DNA of 64,000 bases from Aquabacter sp. L1I39 (GCF_017742835.1 NZ_CP072392.1:5324225-5388224); one strand, 5' to 3'; shown: positions 1-9,730, counted from the first letter of the stretch. Notes: generated by a model from the sequence alone, not told the origin. Numbers and translations are program-made.

Positions 1-37
1 CCAGGAGCAGGACGAGGCGCAGCTTGCGGCCCTTCAT
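1..37 (-). CDS. ABC transporter permease, second subunit (5' end only)
   Basis: Only the first twelve codons are inside the window, reading MKGRKLRLVLLL. The ATG overlaps the TGA of the upstream permease gene (ATGA arrangement), which is typical of translationally coupled permease pairs in carbohydrate (CUT1) ABC operons. The basic N-terminus followed by a hydrophobic run fits the first membrane helix of a MalG/UgpE-type permease. The family call is inferred from position and these few residues. Confidence 0.6.
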   Translation of the reverse strand, partial: MKGRKLRLVLLL

Positions 38-972
38 TTGGCCCTCCGGAGCGCAAAGAGGATGCCGGTCACCACCAGCGTGAAGATCAGCAGCGCCACG
101 GCGAGCGCCGAGCCATAGCCGATGGACAGTTCCGTGAAGGACTTGCGGTAGGCATAGAGGTTGAGGATCTCGGTGGCCGTGCCCGGCCCGCCGCCCGTCA
201 CCGTGAAGATGGCGGCAAAGGCGGTGAGCGCCACCATGGTGCGCATGATGATGACCATCACGATGGCCGGCCGCAGCAGCGGCAAGGTGATGCGCACGAA
301 GCTCTGCCAGGGGCTCGCCCGGTCGATGCGCGCGGCCTCGTAAATGTCCTCCGGCAGGGCAGCCAGGCTCGCCAGCAGCACCATGAAGGCGAAGGGCGTC
401 CACTGCCAGGTGTGGATCACCACCACCGAGAACAGGGCGAGCGAAGGATCGCCCAGCCAGTTGTGGCTGCCGAGGCCGGCGGTCATGCTGAGATAGTCGA
501 CGACGCCGAATTCCGGCGTGAGCATGAAGGTGCGCCAGACCATGCCCACCACCGCCGGGGAGAGCACCACGGGCAGGATGGCGACGATGCGGAACAGCGT
601 CTGGCCGCGCCGCATGCCGTTCACCAGCAAGGCGAGCGCAAGGCCAAGGATCACCTGCAGGATGACCGTGGACGCGGTGTAGACAAGGCTCACCCCGAGC
701 GCCGACCAGAAGCGTGGGTCGCCCAGCAGCTCGCGATAATTGTCGAGGCCCACGAAGCCGTCCATGAACGGCATGGCGAGGTCCATCCGGTGCAGGCTGG
801 TCCAGCCCAGATGCAGCAGCGGAAAGGTGGTCGTCGCCATCAGGGCGATGAAGGCGGGGGCCATGAGCGCCGCCGCGAAGCGGCGCTCCCGGCCTTCCAT
901 CATGCGCACGGGATCGGCGCGTCCCGAGGCGGCAGATCCGCCTCGGGCGCCCAGTGTGGTCGCCTTGCTCAC
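34..972 (-). CDS. ABC transporter permease, MalF/UgpA type
   Basis: An inner-membrane permease of about 312 residues with roughly six hydrophobic segments. A periplasmic stretch after helix 1 ends in GLDNYRELLGDPRFW, the conserved FxGLxNY element of CUT1 sugar/polyol permeases, and the EAA-type loop (EAARIDRASPWQSFVRITLPL) contacts the ATPase. The start is a GTG four bases after the binding-protein stop; an internal Met-Met at residues 24-25 is an alternative. It lies between the solute-binding gene and a second permease that overlaps it by ATGA. The ATPase genes are not in the window. The nearby glpK and glpD make glycerol, glycerol-3-phosphate or another polyol a reasonable guess for the substrate, but this is inference. 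Confidence 0.85.
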   Translation of the reverse strand: MSKATTLGARGGSAASGRADPVRMMEGRERRFAAALMAPAFIALMATTTFPLLHLGWTSLHRMDLAMPFMDGFVGLDNYRELLGDPRFWSALGVSLVYTASTVILQVILGLALALLVNGMRRGQTLFRIVAILPVVLSPAVVGMVWRTFMLTPEFGVVDYLSMTAGLGSHNWLGDPSLALFSVVVIHTWQWTPFAFMVLLASLAALPEDIYEAARIDRASPWQSFVRITLPLLRPAIVMVIIMRTMVALTAFAAIFTVTGGGPGTATEILNLYAYRKSFTELSIGYGSALAVALLIFTLVVTGILFALRRAK

Positions 973-976
973 CGTG

Positions 977-2359
977 TCAGCCCCGCATCATCGGCTCGAG
1001 GCGCCGCTGCGCCTCGTCGAGCGCGGCCTTGGTGGTGGCCTGTCCCACCAGCGCCTGCTGGATGGCGGTGGCGAGCGTGTCGCCGATGGCCGGCCATTGG
1101 GGCACGCGCGGGCGCCAGTTCACGTCCGTGTCGTGTTCCAGGGCGCCGAGGGTGGCGGCGACGAAATTGTCGCCGAAGCTGTCCATCAGCTTCACATAAT
1201 CGGGGTTCTTCCACAGGCTCAGGCGGTTGACGCCGGAGCGCTTGGCGGGGCCCGCATATTGGTAGGAGGTGCGCGCCTGGGTGGGCAGCGAGGCGGCCCA
1301 CTGGATGAACAGCCAGGTGGCCTTCTTGCGCTTCTCGGGCAGCGCCGCATTGATGGGGAAGCCCCAGTTCCAGATGGAAGAGACGCGCTTGCCGGTCGGC
1401 CCCTTCGGCCAGCGGGCGAAGCCCACCTTGCCCACCACCTTGGACTTCTCGGGATTGTTGATCACCGAGGCGGAGGTGTTGGCGTCGATATAGCTGGCCA
1501 CCGTGCCCTGGGAGAAGGCGTCGGCAATGTCCGGCCAGTTCCAGTTCTGGGCGGCGGTGGGCGCATATTTGCGCATCACGTCCACATACCAGTTCAGCGC
1601 CGCTTCGGCCTCCGGGCCGTTGACGCGGAACTTGCCGCCCGGGAACCACTCGCCGCCGAATTCGCGGAACAGCGAGGAATAGATGTAGACATTCTGCCCC
1701 GCGCCGGCGACGCCGCGCAGCGCCGTGCCCCACAGGCGATTGGACGGGTCGTTGAGGGCGGCGGCGTTGGAGACGAAGTCTTCCAGCGTCTCGGCGGCCT
1801 TCAGGCCCTTCGCGTCATACAGGTCCTTGCGGTAGACCTGAATCGTGACCTCGCCGTCATAGGGCACGCCATAGAGCTTGCCCTCGATGGTGTTGGCGTT
1901 GCGCCAGGCCGGGATGATGTCGTCCGCCTGGAACCAGGACGCATCGGTGAGGGCGGCATCCTTCAGATAGGGATCGAGCGACTCCACCCATTTGTTGGCG
2001 GCATAGAGCGCGTAATACATGGGGTCGGCCGCATGGGTGGAATAGCCGCCCGCCTTGGAGGTGAGGTCGATCACCGCCTTCTGGCGGATCTGCGCCGGCG
2101 GGATCTTCTCGAAGCGCACGCTGATGCCGGTGAGGGCCTCGAACTGGGGCGCGAGGGCGATCAGGTTGTCGAAATAGCTCGCCGGGATTACCGCCACGGT
2201 GATCTGCTCGCCGGCGGCCTGCCGCCAGTCGATCTTGGCCGACTGGTAGGGGGCGAGGTCGCCATCCTGCGCGAGGCCGGCGCGGATGAAGGCGGGGACA
2301 GCGACGGCCGCAAGGCCAGCCTGCAGCACATGCCGCCGCGAGGGCTTCATTGGACTCAT
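977..2359 (-). CDS. ABC transporter solute-binding protein (family 1, Tat-type signal)
   Basis: A periplasmic binding protein of 460 residues. The N-terminus KPSRRHVLQAGLAAVAVPAF has a twin-arginine followed by a hydrophobic stretch and an Ala-rich cleavage region, consistent with Tat export. The body is a family-1 extracellular solute-binding protein (FEALTGISVRFEKIPPAQIRQK near residue 75, WGFPINAALPEKRKKATWLFIQWAAS near 340), as found with carbohydrate or polyol importers. The ATG at 2359 has an AGGAGG box 8-9 bases upstream; a second ATG three codons in is possible. It leads the two-permease operon. Its upstream region carries its own direct-repeat element, so it is probably transcribed separately from glpK. 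The substrate cannot be read from sequence. Confidence 0.85.
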   Translation of the reverse strand: MSPMKPSRRHVLQAGLAAVAVPAFIRAGLAQDGDLAPYQSAKIDWRQAAGEQITVAVIPASYFDNLIALAPQFEALTGISVRFEKIPPAQIRQKAVIDLTSKAGGYSTHAADPMYYALYAANKWVESLDPYLKDAALTDASWFQADDIIPAWRNANTIEGKLYGVPYDGEVTIQVYRKDLYDAKGLKAAETLEDFVSNAAALNDPSNRLWGTALRGVAGAGQNVYIYSSLFREFGGEWFPGGKFRVNGPEAEAALNWYVDVMRKYAPTAAQNWNWPDIADAFSQGTVASYIDANTSASVINNPEKSKVVGKVGFARWPKGPTGKRVSSIWNWGFPINAALPEKRKKATWLFIQWAASLPTQARTSYQYAGPAKRSGVNRLSLWKNPDYVKLMDSFGDNFVAATLGALEHDTDVNWRPRVPQWPAIGDTLATAIQQALVGQATTKAALDEAQRRLEPMMRG

Positions 2360-2397
2360 TGGCGTTTTCCTCCTGGCCGATATGTGTTCGGCCTATT

Positions 2398-2426
2398 GTC
2401 ATAACAATCAGATTATCGTCATAACA
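2398..2426 (-). promoter_or_regulatory. Direct-repeat operator-like element upstream of the binding-protein gene
   Basis: Two exact copies of TGTTATGAC (minus strand) spaced 20 bp start to start, which is about two helical turns. One copy is extended to TTGTTATGACAA, itself an interrupted inverted repeat. A TTGACA hexamer lies just upstream on the minus strand (2428-2433). The stretch is AT-rich in a GC-rich neighbourhood and sits 40-70 bases before the SBP start. This fits a promoter with a dimeric regulator site; the regulator is unknown. Confidence 0.45.
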
Positions 2427-2480
2427 TGTCAAGCAGACGTGCCGCTGCGTCCGGCGGTTTTCACGCGCGCCGGTGCAAAA

Positions 2481-3986
2481 TCAGTGGGGAAGGTGAAGCG
2501 TCTGGGCGACGGCGGCCTGCCAGCCTTTGATCTTGCCGTCCCGGCGGTCCGCCGCCATTTGCGGCGTGAAGCGGCGGTCCAGGTGCCAGTTGGCGGCAAA
2601 CGCCTCCGGCCCGCCATAAAGGCCTGCGCGCCAGCCGGCGAGAAAGGCGGCGCCCAGTGCCGTGGTTTCGCGCACCTGCGGGCGATCCACGGGCAGGGCG
2701 AGGATGTCGGCGATGAACTGCATGGTGAAATCGCTGTCCGACATGCCGCCATCCACCCGCAGCACCGCCTCGGTCCGTGCGAGGCCGGCATGGGCCATGT
2801 CGGCGCGCATGGCGTCCAGAAGGTCGAGCGTCTGGTAGCCGACGCTTTCCAGCGCCGCGCGGGCGATCTCGCGGCGGGTGGTGCCGCGGGTGAGGCCGCT
2901 CAAGGTGGCACGGGCATCGCTGCGCCAGTGCGGCGCGCCCAGACCCACGAAGGCCGGCACCAGATAGACCGGCTGGCTCTCGTCCGCCTGTGCCGCCAAT
3001 GCGGTGCTCTCTGCGGCGGTTGAGATGATGCCGAGGCTGTCGCGCAGCCATTGCACGGTGGAGCCGGCCGAAAAGATTGCGCCTTCCAGCGCATAGGCGC
3101 GCGTGCCGTCCCATTGGTAGGCGATGGTGGTGAGCAGGCGATGGCGCGAGCGCGGGCGCACGTCCCCCGTATTGAGCAGCATGAAGGCGCCGGTGCCATA
3201 GGTGACCTTGGCGAGGCCCGGCGCGAAGCAGGCTTGGCCCACAAGGCTCGCCTGCTGGTCGCCCACCATGGCGAGCACCGGCACCTCGCGGCCGAGCCAG
3301 CCCTTGGCGGTGGTGCCGAACGGGCCGGCGGTGTCGCGCACCTCCGGCAGGAGCGCCTCGGGAACCCGGAACAGGCGCAGGAGCTCGGCGTCCCAGGCGC
3401 CGGCTGTGATGTCGAACAGCATGGTGCGGGAGGCGTTCGTCACGTCCGTGGCATGCACCGCGCCGCCCGTGAGTTGCCACAGAAGGAAGCTGTCCACGGT
3501 GCCGAAGGCCAGGTCCCCCCGCTCCGCCCGCGCCCGCGCGCCGGGCACATTGTCCAGCAGCCAGGCGATTTTGGTCGCTGAGAAATAGGGATCGATGAGG
3601 AGCCCGCTGCGCTCGGACACCAGCGCCTCGCAGCCCTCCGCATTCAGGCTGTTGCAGACCTCCGCCGTCCGCCGGTCCTGCCAGACGATGGCGGGCGCGA
3701 TGGACCCGCCCGTCTCCCGGTCCCAGATGACCACCGTCTCGCGCTGGTTGGTGAGGCCGATGGCGGCGATGTCTGAGGCCGCGAGCCCCGCCTTGGTGAG
3801 CGCCTCGCGCAGGGTGGCAAGGCTGGTCTCCCACAAATCGCGCGGGTCGTGCTCCACCCAGCCGGGATGGGGGAAATGCTGCGGGAATTCCCGCTGTGCG
3901 CTCGCTACGGGAACGAAGGTGCGGTCGAAGACGATCGCGCGCGTTGAAGTGGTGCCCTGGTCGATGACAAGGATGTGGGTGTCCAC
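2481..3986 (-). CDS. glpK: Glycerol kinase
   Basis: Phosphorylates glycerol to sn-glycerol-3-phosphate with ATP in the cytoplasm. The 501 residues match the normal family length. The FGGY phosphate-binding start [17 protein letters not shown] is at residues 5-21, and typical GlpK stretches follow ([10 protein letters not shown] near 43, [15 protein letters not shown] near 80, [13 protein letters not shown] near 263, [19 protein letters not shown] near 413). The start is a GTG with a strong GGGGGAGGA box five bases upstream. It lies 40 bp downstream of glpD on the same strand, so the two are probably cotranscribed. A TTCG-rich stretch at 4006-4018 resembles GlpR half-sites. Confidence 0.97.
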   Translation of the reverse strand: MDTHILVIDQGTTSTRAIVFDRTFVPVASAQREFPQHFPHPGWVEHDPRDLWETSLATLREALTKAGLAASDIAAIGLTNQRETVVIWDRETGGSIAPAIVWQDRRTAEVCNSLNAEGCEALVSERSGLLIDPYFSATKIAWLLDNVPGARARAERGDLAFGTVDSFLLWQLTGGAVHATDVTNASRTMLFDITAGAWDAELLRLFRVPEALLPEVRDTAGPFGTTAKGWLGREVPVLAMVGDQQASLVGQACFAPGLAKVTYGTGAFMLLNTGDVRPRSRHRLLTTIAYQWDGTRAYALEGAIFSAGSTVQWLRDSLGIISTAAESTALAAQADESQPVYLVPAFVGLGAPHWRSDARATLSGLTRGTTRREIARAALESVGYQTLDLLDAMRADMAHAGLARTEAVLRVDGGMSDSDFTMQFIADILALPVDRPQVRETTALGAAFLAGWRAGLYGGPEAFAANWHLDRRFTPQMAADRRDGKIKGWQAAVAQTLHLPH

Positions 3987-4026
3987 GCCCGTCCTCCCCC
4001 TTTTTTCGTTCTTCGTATAGCGCCGG

Positions 4027-5586
4027 TCAGGCCGCGGCGGACCGGCGCTCCTGTGCCATGAACGCGTCCAGTGCCGCCACCTCTTCCGTGGACAGCCGCA
4101 GGCCGAGCTTGGTGCGGCGCCAGATCACATCGTCGGCGGTGCGGGCGAATTCCGCGCCCATGAGATGGCGGACCTCGGCCACGGTCAGTCCCGCCCCGAA
4201 GCTGCGCCGGGCTTCCGGCGCCCCGTCCGCCGCTTCCAGGATCTGGTGCGCCTGCGTGCCATAGGTGCGCGCGAGGCGCGCCGCGTCGGCGTCGGCGAGC
4301 CATTCCCGCCCGTGCTGGAGCGCCCGCGCGAGCGCCGGCGTCTCGCCCGGCGGGAAATCGCCGCCGGGCAGCGGCTTCGTGCCCGTCCAGTCGCCGCGCC
4401 GGGCGGCCGCCGGACCCAGATGCGGGACGAGCTTGTCCAGGGCGTCGAGCGCGAGGTGGCGATAGGTGGTGATCTTGCCGCCGAGCACGGACAGGAGCGG
4501 CGCGGCCTCTTCGTTCAGCTCGAGCACATAATCGCGGGTGGCCGCCTGCGCCGCGCTCGCGCCGTCATCATAGAGCGCCCGCACGCCCGAATAGGTCCAC
4601 ACCACATCGGCGGGCGTCACCGGACGGGCGAAATACTCGCTCGCGGCGGAGCACAGATAGGCGGTTTCCTCGGGCGTGATGGCGGGCTTGGCTGGATCGC
4701 CCTGATAGTCCAGGTCCGTGGTGCCGATGAGGGTGAAGTCGCCTTCATAGGGAATGGCGAAGACGATGCGGCCGTCGGGATTCTGGAAGATGTAGCAGCG
4801 GTCATGGTCGAACAGGCGCGGCACCACGATGTGCGAGCCCTGCACCAGCCGCAGCTTGCCCTTCAAGGGCGGGCGGGCCGCGCCGATCTGGCGGTCGGCC
4901 CAGGGGCCGGCGGCATTGACGAGGACACGGGCGCGCACCGGCTTGCGGGTGCCGGCCTCCCGATCTTCCACGGTGAGGGTCCAGGCATCGGGCGCGCGGT
5001 CGAAGGCCACCGCGCGGGTGCGCGTCTCGATCACGGCGCCCTTGGCGCGGGCATCGGCGGCGTTGAGCACCACGAGGCGGGCGTCATCCACCCAGCAGTC
5101 GGAATATTCAAAGCCCCGCGTGCGCAGCTCGCTTTTCAGCGGAGCGCCGGCCACATCGTGGCCGAGATCCAGCGCGCGCGTCTTGGGCAGCAGCTTGCGC
5201 CCGCCCAAATGGTCATAGAGGAAGAGGCCGAGGCGTAGCATCCACCAGGGCCGCATGCCCCGCCCATAAGGCAGCACGAAGCGCAGCGGATGGACGATAT
5301 GGGGCGCGATGCCCCACACGACCTCGCGCTCGGTGAGCGCCTCGCGCACCAGCTTGAACTCGTAATATTCCAGATAGCGCAGGCCGCCATGGAGCAGCTT
5401 GGTGGAGGCCGAGGAGGTTGCGATGGCAAGGTCGCCCTGCTCGCACAGATAGACCGAATAGCCCCGCCCGGCGGCATCGCGCGCAATGCCGCATCCGTTC
5501 ACGCCGCCGCCGATGATGGCGATGTCGAACGTGCGGTCGCCGGCTCCTGCCGCCTGCCCCTGCGCAGAAGCGCGCGCCCGTTCCAT
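4027..5586 (-). CDS. glpD: Aerobic glycerol-3-phosphate dehydrogenase
   Basis: FAD-dependent membrane-associated enzyme that oxidises sn-glycerol-3-phosphate to dihydroxyacetone phosphate and passes electrons to quinone. The Rossmann FAD motif [20 protein letters not shown] is near residue 20, followed by [20 protein letters not shown] and the signature [12 protein letters not shown]. The ORF is open for 34 more codons upstream, but the ATG at 5586 is preceded by AAGGAGAGG at good spacing, giving 519 residues, the usual length. It is followed by glpK and preceded by glpR, with an operator-like site in between. Together these convert glycerol to a glycolytic intermediate. Confidence 0.96.
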   Translation of the reverse strand: MERARASAQGQAAGAGDRTFDIAIIGGGVNGCGIARDAAGRGYSVYLCEQGDLAIATSSASTKLLHGGLRYLEYYEFKLVREALTEREVVWGIAPHIVHPLRFVLPYGRGMRPWWMLRLGLFLYDHLGGRKLLPKTRALDLGHDVAGAPLKSELRTRGFEYSDCWVDDARLVVLNAADARAKGAVIETRTRAVAFDRAPDAWTLTVEDREAGTRKPVRARVLVNAAGPWADRQIGAARPPLKGKLRLVQGSHIVVPRLFDHDRCYIFQNPDGRIVFAIPYEGDFTLIGTTDLDYQGDPAKPAITPEETAYLCSAASEYFARPVTPADVVWTYSGVRALYDDGASAAQAATRDYVLELNEEAAPLLSVLGGKITTYRHLALDALDKLVPHLGPAAARRGDWTGTKPLPGGDFPPGETPALARALQHGREWLADADAARLARTYGTQAHQILEAADGAPEARRSFGAGLTVAEVRHLMGAEFARTADDVIWRRTKLGLRLSTEEVAALDAFMAQERRSAAA

Positions 5587-5687
5587 CTGGATCGACCTCT
5601 CCTTGGCGCCCGGCGCAATTGGCTCGCTCCGGCGCGGCATTGCGACAGTGTCCGCGAGCGCTGACGCCAAGGCTAAAGCGAACGCCA

Positions 5688-5716
5688 ATATGTTCGCAAT
5701 CGAAAAAAACGAACTT
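5688..5716 (-). promoter_or_regulatory. Probable GlpR operator upstream of glpD
   Basis: TATGTTCG-CAAT-CGAA followed by a further CGAAC, in an AT-rich stretch between glpR and glpD. Known GlpR operators of the DeoR family are inverted repeats built on ATGTTCG and CGAACAT with a 4-bp centre. The left half here is a full match and the right half keeps the CGAA core. Another ATGTTCGTTTTC half-site lies at about 5756, at the 3' end of glpR. The match was judged by eye. Confidence 0.5.
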
Positions 5717-5749
5717 TAAAGACGCAGATTTCTTTTACAAATCAATGCG

Positions 5750-6532
5750 TCATGGATGTTCGTTTTCCGGCGACGCCTCCACCAGCTGGACGCCATGGGC
5801 GGCACACAGGGCGCGCAGGCGGGGGGATGGCAGATGGTCGGTGACGAAGGCGGCCACTTGATTGAGATGGCCGAGGCGCACGGGCGCCACGCGCCCCACT
5901 TTGCTCTTGTCGCACACCAGGATCACCCGCCTGGCGTTCTCCATGATGGCGCGGGCGACCGTCACTTCCAGCGGGTCGAAATCGAGGAGTGAGCCGTCCT
6001 CGTCGATGGCCGAGGCGCCGATGATGGCGGTGTCCACCTTGAACTGGCGGATCATGTCGATGGCCGCCGGCCCCACCACCGCGCCATCGGAATGGCGCAC
6101 CTGGCCGCCCGCCACCATCACGCGCAGCGCCGGAAAGGGATAGAGCCGCAGCGCCACGTTGATATTATTGGTGATGACCAGAAGATCCCGATGCGCGGTG
6201 ATGGCCCGCGCCACCTCCTCGGTGGTGGTGCCGATGGTGATGAACAGGGAGGAATTTTCGGGGATGAGCCGCGCGGCTGCCTCCCCGATGGCCCGCTTGG
6301 CGGAGGCGGCAATCTGACGGCGGGCCTCGTAGGACAGGTTCTCCACCGCCGAGGAGACCACCGCTCCGCCATGGGTGCGCGCCAGGAGATTGCCGCCGCA
6401 CAACATGTTCAGGTCGCGCCGGATGGTCTGGGGCGTCACGCCGAGGCGCACGGCGAGATCCTCCACCTCCACATGGCCGCTCGTCCTTGCCAGGGACAGA
6501 ATGGTGTTCTGGCGGTCATTCAGCGTCAGCAC
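5750..6532 (-). CDS. glpR: DeoR-family glycerol-3-phosphate regulon repressor
   Basis: A DeoR-family transcription factor of about 260 residues. The N-terminal DeoR helix-turn-helix is clear (LNDRQNTILSLARTSGHVEVEDLAVRLGVTPQTIRRDL), followed by the sugar-phosphate-sensing domain (ITIGTTTEEVARAI near 105, IIGASAIDEDGSLLDFDPLEV near 180, CDKSKVGR near 215). In GlpR proteins glycerol-3-phosphate is the inducer. The reading frame is open to 6574, but the GTG at 6532 follows a GCAGGA box and begins at the conserved VLTLNDRQ, so I prefer it. It lies directly upstream of glpD and glpK, the genes it is expected to control. Confidence 0.88.
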   Translation of the reverse strand: MLTLNDRQNTILSLARTSGHVEVEDLAVRLGVTPQTIRRDLNMLCGGNLLARTHGGAVVSSAVENLSYEARRQIAASAKRAIGEAAARLIPENSSLFITIGTTTEEVARAITAHRDLLVITNNINVALRLYPFPALRVMVAGGQVRHSDGAVVGPAAIDMIRQFKVDTAIIGASAIDEDGSLLDFDPLEVTVARAIMENARRVILVCDKSKVGRVAPVRLGHLNQVAAFVTDHLPSPRLRALCAAHGVQLVEASPENEHP

Positions 6533-6625
6533 GCGCGACGATCCTGCGGAAGAGGTGCCTGGGCACGATGGCAATCCCCGCGCGCCAGATCAATGGCGGC
6601 GTGGCCAGGCCCCGCGCGCCATAAG

Positions 6626-7096
6626 TCAGATGCCGCGCAGCTTCAGCATGCGCAGGGGATTGTAGGTCAGAAGCTCGGTGCCGTCGCTGCGCCGGACGGA
6701 ATTGAGCGTCCGCACCAGCCCCCGGTCGCCCCGGGAGGTGACGCGCATCTCGCTCACCTCACAATAGACGGTGATGGTGTCGCCCACCACGGTCGGCCCT
6801 TTCACACGGACGTCCGCCTCCAGGAAGGCGAGGCCCGTGCCCTGCATCATGGGCAGCAGCAGTCCCTCGGCGAAGGAATAGACCAGCGCGCCCGGCACCA
6901 CCGCTGCCGGCAAGGCCATGCCCGCCCGATGGTCGGCGTCGGTGAACAGCTCCTCGGTCAGCCAGGAGAGATTGCAGAAGGCGGAAAGGTCGGCCTGGGT
7001 GATGGTTCGGCCCGCGGTGCGGAACTTCATACCCAGGCTCAGATCCTCATAATGGAACCCCATGCCGATCCGGCCATAGGCTGCGCGCATTTCCAT
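6626..7096 (-). CDS. MaoC-like hot-dog protein lacking the catalytic Asp/His
   Basis: A single hot-dog domain of 156 residues (FHYEDLSLGMKFRTAGRTITQADL at the start, VKGPTVVGDTITVYCEVSEMR near 95). In active (R)-hydratases the segment after the first strand reads F-x3-S-x-D-x-N-P-x-H. Here it reads FCNLSWLTEELFTD, so the catalytic Asp and His positions are Leu and Phe. Hydratase activity is therefore doubtful; a thioesterase-like, structural or partner role is possible. The ATG at 7096 is one base past the CoA-transferase stop. It is the last gene of the nine-gene operon. The ORF extends upstream, but that part lies in the CoA-transferase gene. Confidence 0.75.
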   Translation of the reverse strand: MEMRAAYGRIGMGFHYEDLSLGMKFRTAGRTITQADLSAFCNLSWLTEELFTDADHRAGMALPAAVVPGALVYSFAEGLLLPMMQGTGLAFLEADVRVKGPTVVGDTITVYCEVSEMRVTSRGDRGLVRTLNSVRRSDGTELLTYNPLRMLKLRGI

Positions 7097-7097
7097 C

Positions 7098-8303
7098 TCA
7101 TCCCTCCCCTTCCACGCCGATGGAGCCGTTCGCCGCCAGACGGCGCACCTCGTCGTCGGAATAGCCGAGCGAGGCGAGGATGCCCGCCGTATCCGCTCCC
7201 GGCCGCGGCGCGGGTTGGTCGGGTGCCACCGGCGCGCCGCGATAGAGGACGGGTTGGCGCAAGGCACGGGCCGCGCCAGCCTCCCCCTGCCCTCCCGGCG
7301 CGAAAAACCCCACGTCCGCCAGATGCGGGTCCACCAGAAGGTCGTCGAGGTCATTCACCTTGGAGTGGGGAATGTCGAGGCGGGCGAAGGTGTCCAGCCA
7401 CTCTGCCGTGGTCCGCGCGGGGATGGCGGTGGCCACGATGCTGTAAAGTTCGTCCACCCGCTTGCTGCGTTCGCCCGCATCCGCGAACCAGGGCGCGGAG
7501 AGCACATCGGCGCGCCCGATCTCCTGGAGAATGCGGCGCCACTGCTCGCCGGTATAGGGCAGCACCGCCACCCAGCCGTCCCGCGTGCGATAGGGCCGGC
7601 GGTTGCGGGAGAAGAGCCTGTGGTAGCCGGCCCCTTGGGGCTCCGCACTGAAGGTGGCCGCCGCCAGATGCTCGTTGAACAGAAAGCTCACCAGCGACTC
7701 GAACATGGGCACCTCTACGTCCACCGCCTCCACGACGCCGCGCGCGCGCGCCGCGATGGCCGCCAGAATGCCGTAGGTCGCATAGAGGGAGCCCACCTTG
7801 TCAGCGATGACACTGGGCACATAAGACGGCTCACCGCCCGCATGGGCGGGCAGCATGGCAAGCCCGCTCGCCGCTTGGATCACATCGTCGAAGGCGGGCC
7901 GGTCGCGATAGCGGCCATCCTGGCCAAAGCCGATGGCCGAGCAATAGATGATGCGCGGATTGAGCGCCTTCACCGCCTCGAAACCGAACCCCAGGCGGGT
8001 GATGGCATCCACCCGCATGTTGTGCAGGAGGACGTCCGCTTCCGTCACCAGGCGCGCCAGCACCTCGCGCCCGCCTTCCGACTTCAGGTCCAGGCGGATG
8101 CTGCGCTTGTTGCGGTTGTTGTTGAGGAACATGGCGCTCATGCCCTCGCCCTGGGTCGGGTGCACGGACCGCGCGAGGTCGCCGACCATGGGCTCAACCT
8201 TGATCACATCGGCGCCGAGGTCCGCCAGGATCTGCCCGGCAAACGGGCCCAGCACGATCGAGGTGATGTCCACCACGCGAATGCCGGTGAGAAGCGGGAT
8301 CAT
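7098..8303 (-). CDS. CaiB/BaiF (class III) CoA-transferase
   Basis: A family III CoA-transferase of 401 residues that would move CoA from a donor such as succinyl-CoA onto a carboxylic acid. The N-terminus (VVDITSIVLGPFAGQILADLGADVIKVEP) is the family signature. NRNKRSIRLDLKSEGGREVL near 65 and the middle segment with FDDVIQAASGLA and the glycine-rich loop are also typical. The gene overlaps the upstream lyase by four bases. With the neighbouring CitE-like lyase and MaoC hydratase it resembles the itaconyl-CoA transferase (ict) role in the ict-ich-ccl itaconate pathway. The exact acid is inference. Confidence 0.88.
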   Translation of the reverse strand: MIPLLTGIRVVDITSIVLGPFAGQILADLGADVIKVEPMVGDLARSVHPTQGEGMSAMFLNNNRNKRSIRLDLKSEGGREVLARLVTEADVLLHNMRVDAITRLGFGFEAVKALNPRIIYCSAIGFGQDGRYRDRPAFDDVIQAASGLAMLPAHAGGEPSYVPSVIADKVGSLYATYGILAAIAARARGVVEAVDVEVPMFESLVSFLFNEHLAAATFSAEPQGAGYHRLFSRNRRPYRTRDGWVAVLPYTGEQWRRILQEIGRADVLSAPWFADAGERSKRVDELYSIVATAIPARTTAEWLDTFARLDIPHSKVNDLDDLLVDPHLADVGFFAPGGQGEAGAARALRQPVLYRGAPVAPDQPAPRPGADTAGILASLGYSDDEVRRLAANGSIGVEGEG

Positions 8304-9181
8304 GGCACGCGGCTCCGTTCGAGAATGAGAGCGGCGGTGCGAATATGGGGTCGGTCCACCATTCGCCCGTCGAGCTGAAATGCGGAGAGGTCCGGGTGCG
8401 CCGCGGCCAGTTCCATCACGCGGCGCGCCCAGCTCAGGGTCGCCGCGTCCGGCGCGAGCCCCTGGTGGATGGGCGCGATCTGCGCCGGATGAATGGCCAT
8501 GCGGGCACTGAAGCCGAGGTCCCTTCCACGGGCGGTCTCCGACGCCAGACGCTCCGGCGTGCGGAAATCGGGGTCAACCGCATCGATCGCATCGATGCCG
8601 GCGGCCCGTGCCACAAGGAGGCAGAACAGGCGGGCATGCTCGGCCAGTGCCGCGCCCGCATCGCTTGCGCCGGGGAGCGGGGCGCGGCCGATGTCGGCTG
8701 ACAGGTCCTCCATGCCCCACGTATAGCCTTGAAGGCGCGGATGCCCCCGTCCCAGGTCTGCACCATTGAGCAGCGATGCGGCCGTTTCGGTCACGATGCC
8801 GACGATACCGACGCTCCCCTTGGGAAGACCATCCCGCGCCTCCAGGGCGTCGAGACCATAGGCAATGGGGTCGAGCTCGCGCACGCGCGACAGCTTCGGC
8901 CAGACAAGCCCCGCGACCGACTGGAGTGGCAAGGCGGCTAGTTCCCGCAGCGCCCGGTCGGGATCGGTGCCATTCAGCCGCACATAAAGGCGCGGACGTG
9001 CCTGCGCCCGCGCTGCGGCCAGAAAAGCGCAGACCGCTTCCAACGCCGCATCCTTGCGGCCTGGCGCGACGGAATCCTCCAGGTCGAGAATGAGCGCATC
9101 GGCGGCCCCGGCGGCGGCCTTGGCCATCTTGTCCGGCGCGTCGCCGGGCACGAACAGATAGGAACGGGGCGCGCAACTCAT
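8300..9181 (-). CDS. HpcH/HpaI (CitE-like) CoA-ester lyase
   Basis: A cytoplasmic TIM-barrel lyase of 293 residues in the CitE group, which cleaves malyl-, citramalyl- or citryl-CoA-type esters. Family features are [16 protein letters not shown] at the N-terminus, [18 protein letters not shown] near 30 (metal and CoA site), [17 protein letters not shown] near 65 and [12 protein letters not shown] near 230. It overlaps its neighbours by four bases on each side (ATGA junctions), so it is tightly coupled to the MaoC hydratase upstream and the CoA-transferase downstream. In the itaconate pathway the equivalent enzyme (ccl) splits (S)-citramalyl-CoA into acetyl-CoA and pyruvate. That role is inferred from gene order. 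Confidence 0.87.
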   Translation of the reverse strand: MSCAPRSYLFVPGDAPDKMAKAAAGAADALILDLEDSVAPGRKDAALEAVCAFLAAARAQARPRLYVRLNGTDPDRALRELAALPLQSVAGLVWPKLSRVRELDPIAYGLDALEARDGLPKGSVGIVGIVTETAASLLNGADLGRGHPRLQGYTWGMEDLSADIGRAPLPGASDAGAALAEHARLFCLLVARAAGIDAIDAVDPDFRTPERLASETARGRDLGFSARMAIHPAQIAPIHQGLAPDAATLSWARRVMELAAAHPDLSAFQLDGRMVDRPHIRTAALILERSRVP

Positions 9182-9648
9182 GCCGGGAGGCTCCCCGCTT
9201 CGGGACGCCTGCGCATCAGCGCCTGGCGCCGGCAGACCGCCACTTCCGCGCCGTCTTGGTTGAAGGCCCGGTGCTCGAATTCCACCAGCCCTGCCTCGGG
9301 CCGCGAACGGCTCTCGCGCTTGGACATCACGGTGGTCTCCACCCGCACCGTATCTCCCTGGAAGACCGGCTTGGGAAAACGCACATCGCTCATGCCCAGA
9401 TTGGCGATGGTGGTGCCGAGCGTGGTGTCGGCCACCGTGATGCCGATCATGAGGCCGAGGGTGAAGAGGCTGTTTACCAGGGGTTGGCCGAACTCGGTCT
9501 TGGCGGCGAAGTGCCGGTCGATGTGCAGCGGCTGCGGATTCATGGTGAGGCAGCTGAACATCATGTTGTCGTATTCGGTGACCGTGCGGGTGATGGCGTG
9601 GGACATCACCCGCCCCGGCACGAAATCCTCGTAATAAAGCCCCGCCAT
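9178..9648 (-). CDS. MaoC-family dehydratase/hydratase
   Basis: A hot-dog hydratase of 156 residues. The catalytic segment reads [14 protein letters not shown], keeping the His but with Asn where the classical (R)-hydratase Asp lies. This TMN-x-Q-x-LH form is the one I associate with mesaconyl-CoA or itaconyl-CoA hydratase-like MaoC proteins that sit next to CitE-like lyases. [27 protein letters not shown] follows near residue 90. It overlaps the lyase gene by four bases. Within this operon it would hydrate an unsaturated dicarboxyl-CoA before cleavage. Confidence 0.85.
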   Translation of the reverse strand: MAGLYYEDFVPGRVMSHAITRTVTEYDNMMFSCLTMNPQPLHIDRHFAAKTEFGQPLVNSLFTLGLMIGITVADTTLGTTIANLGMSDVRFPKPVFQGDTVRVETTVMSKRESRSRPEAGLVEFEHRAFNQDGAEVAVCRRQALMRRRPEAGSLPA

Positions 9649-9730
9649 GGTGTCATTTCCCGGACAAGAACAGGGGGCGGCGCGGGCGGGCAGGCGCCCG
9701 CGCCGGTTCGATCAGCGATAAAGGAGGCGC

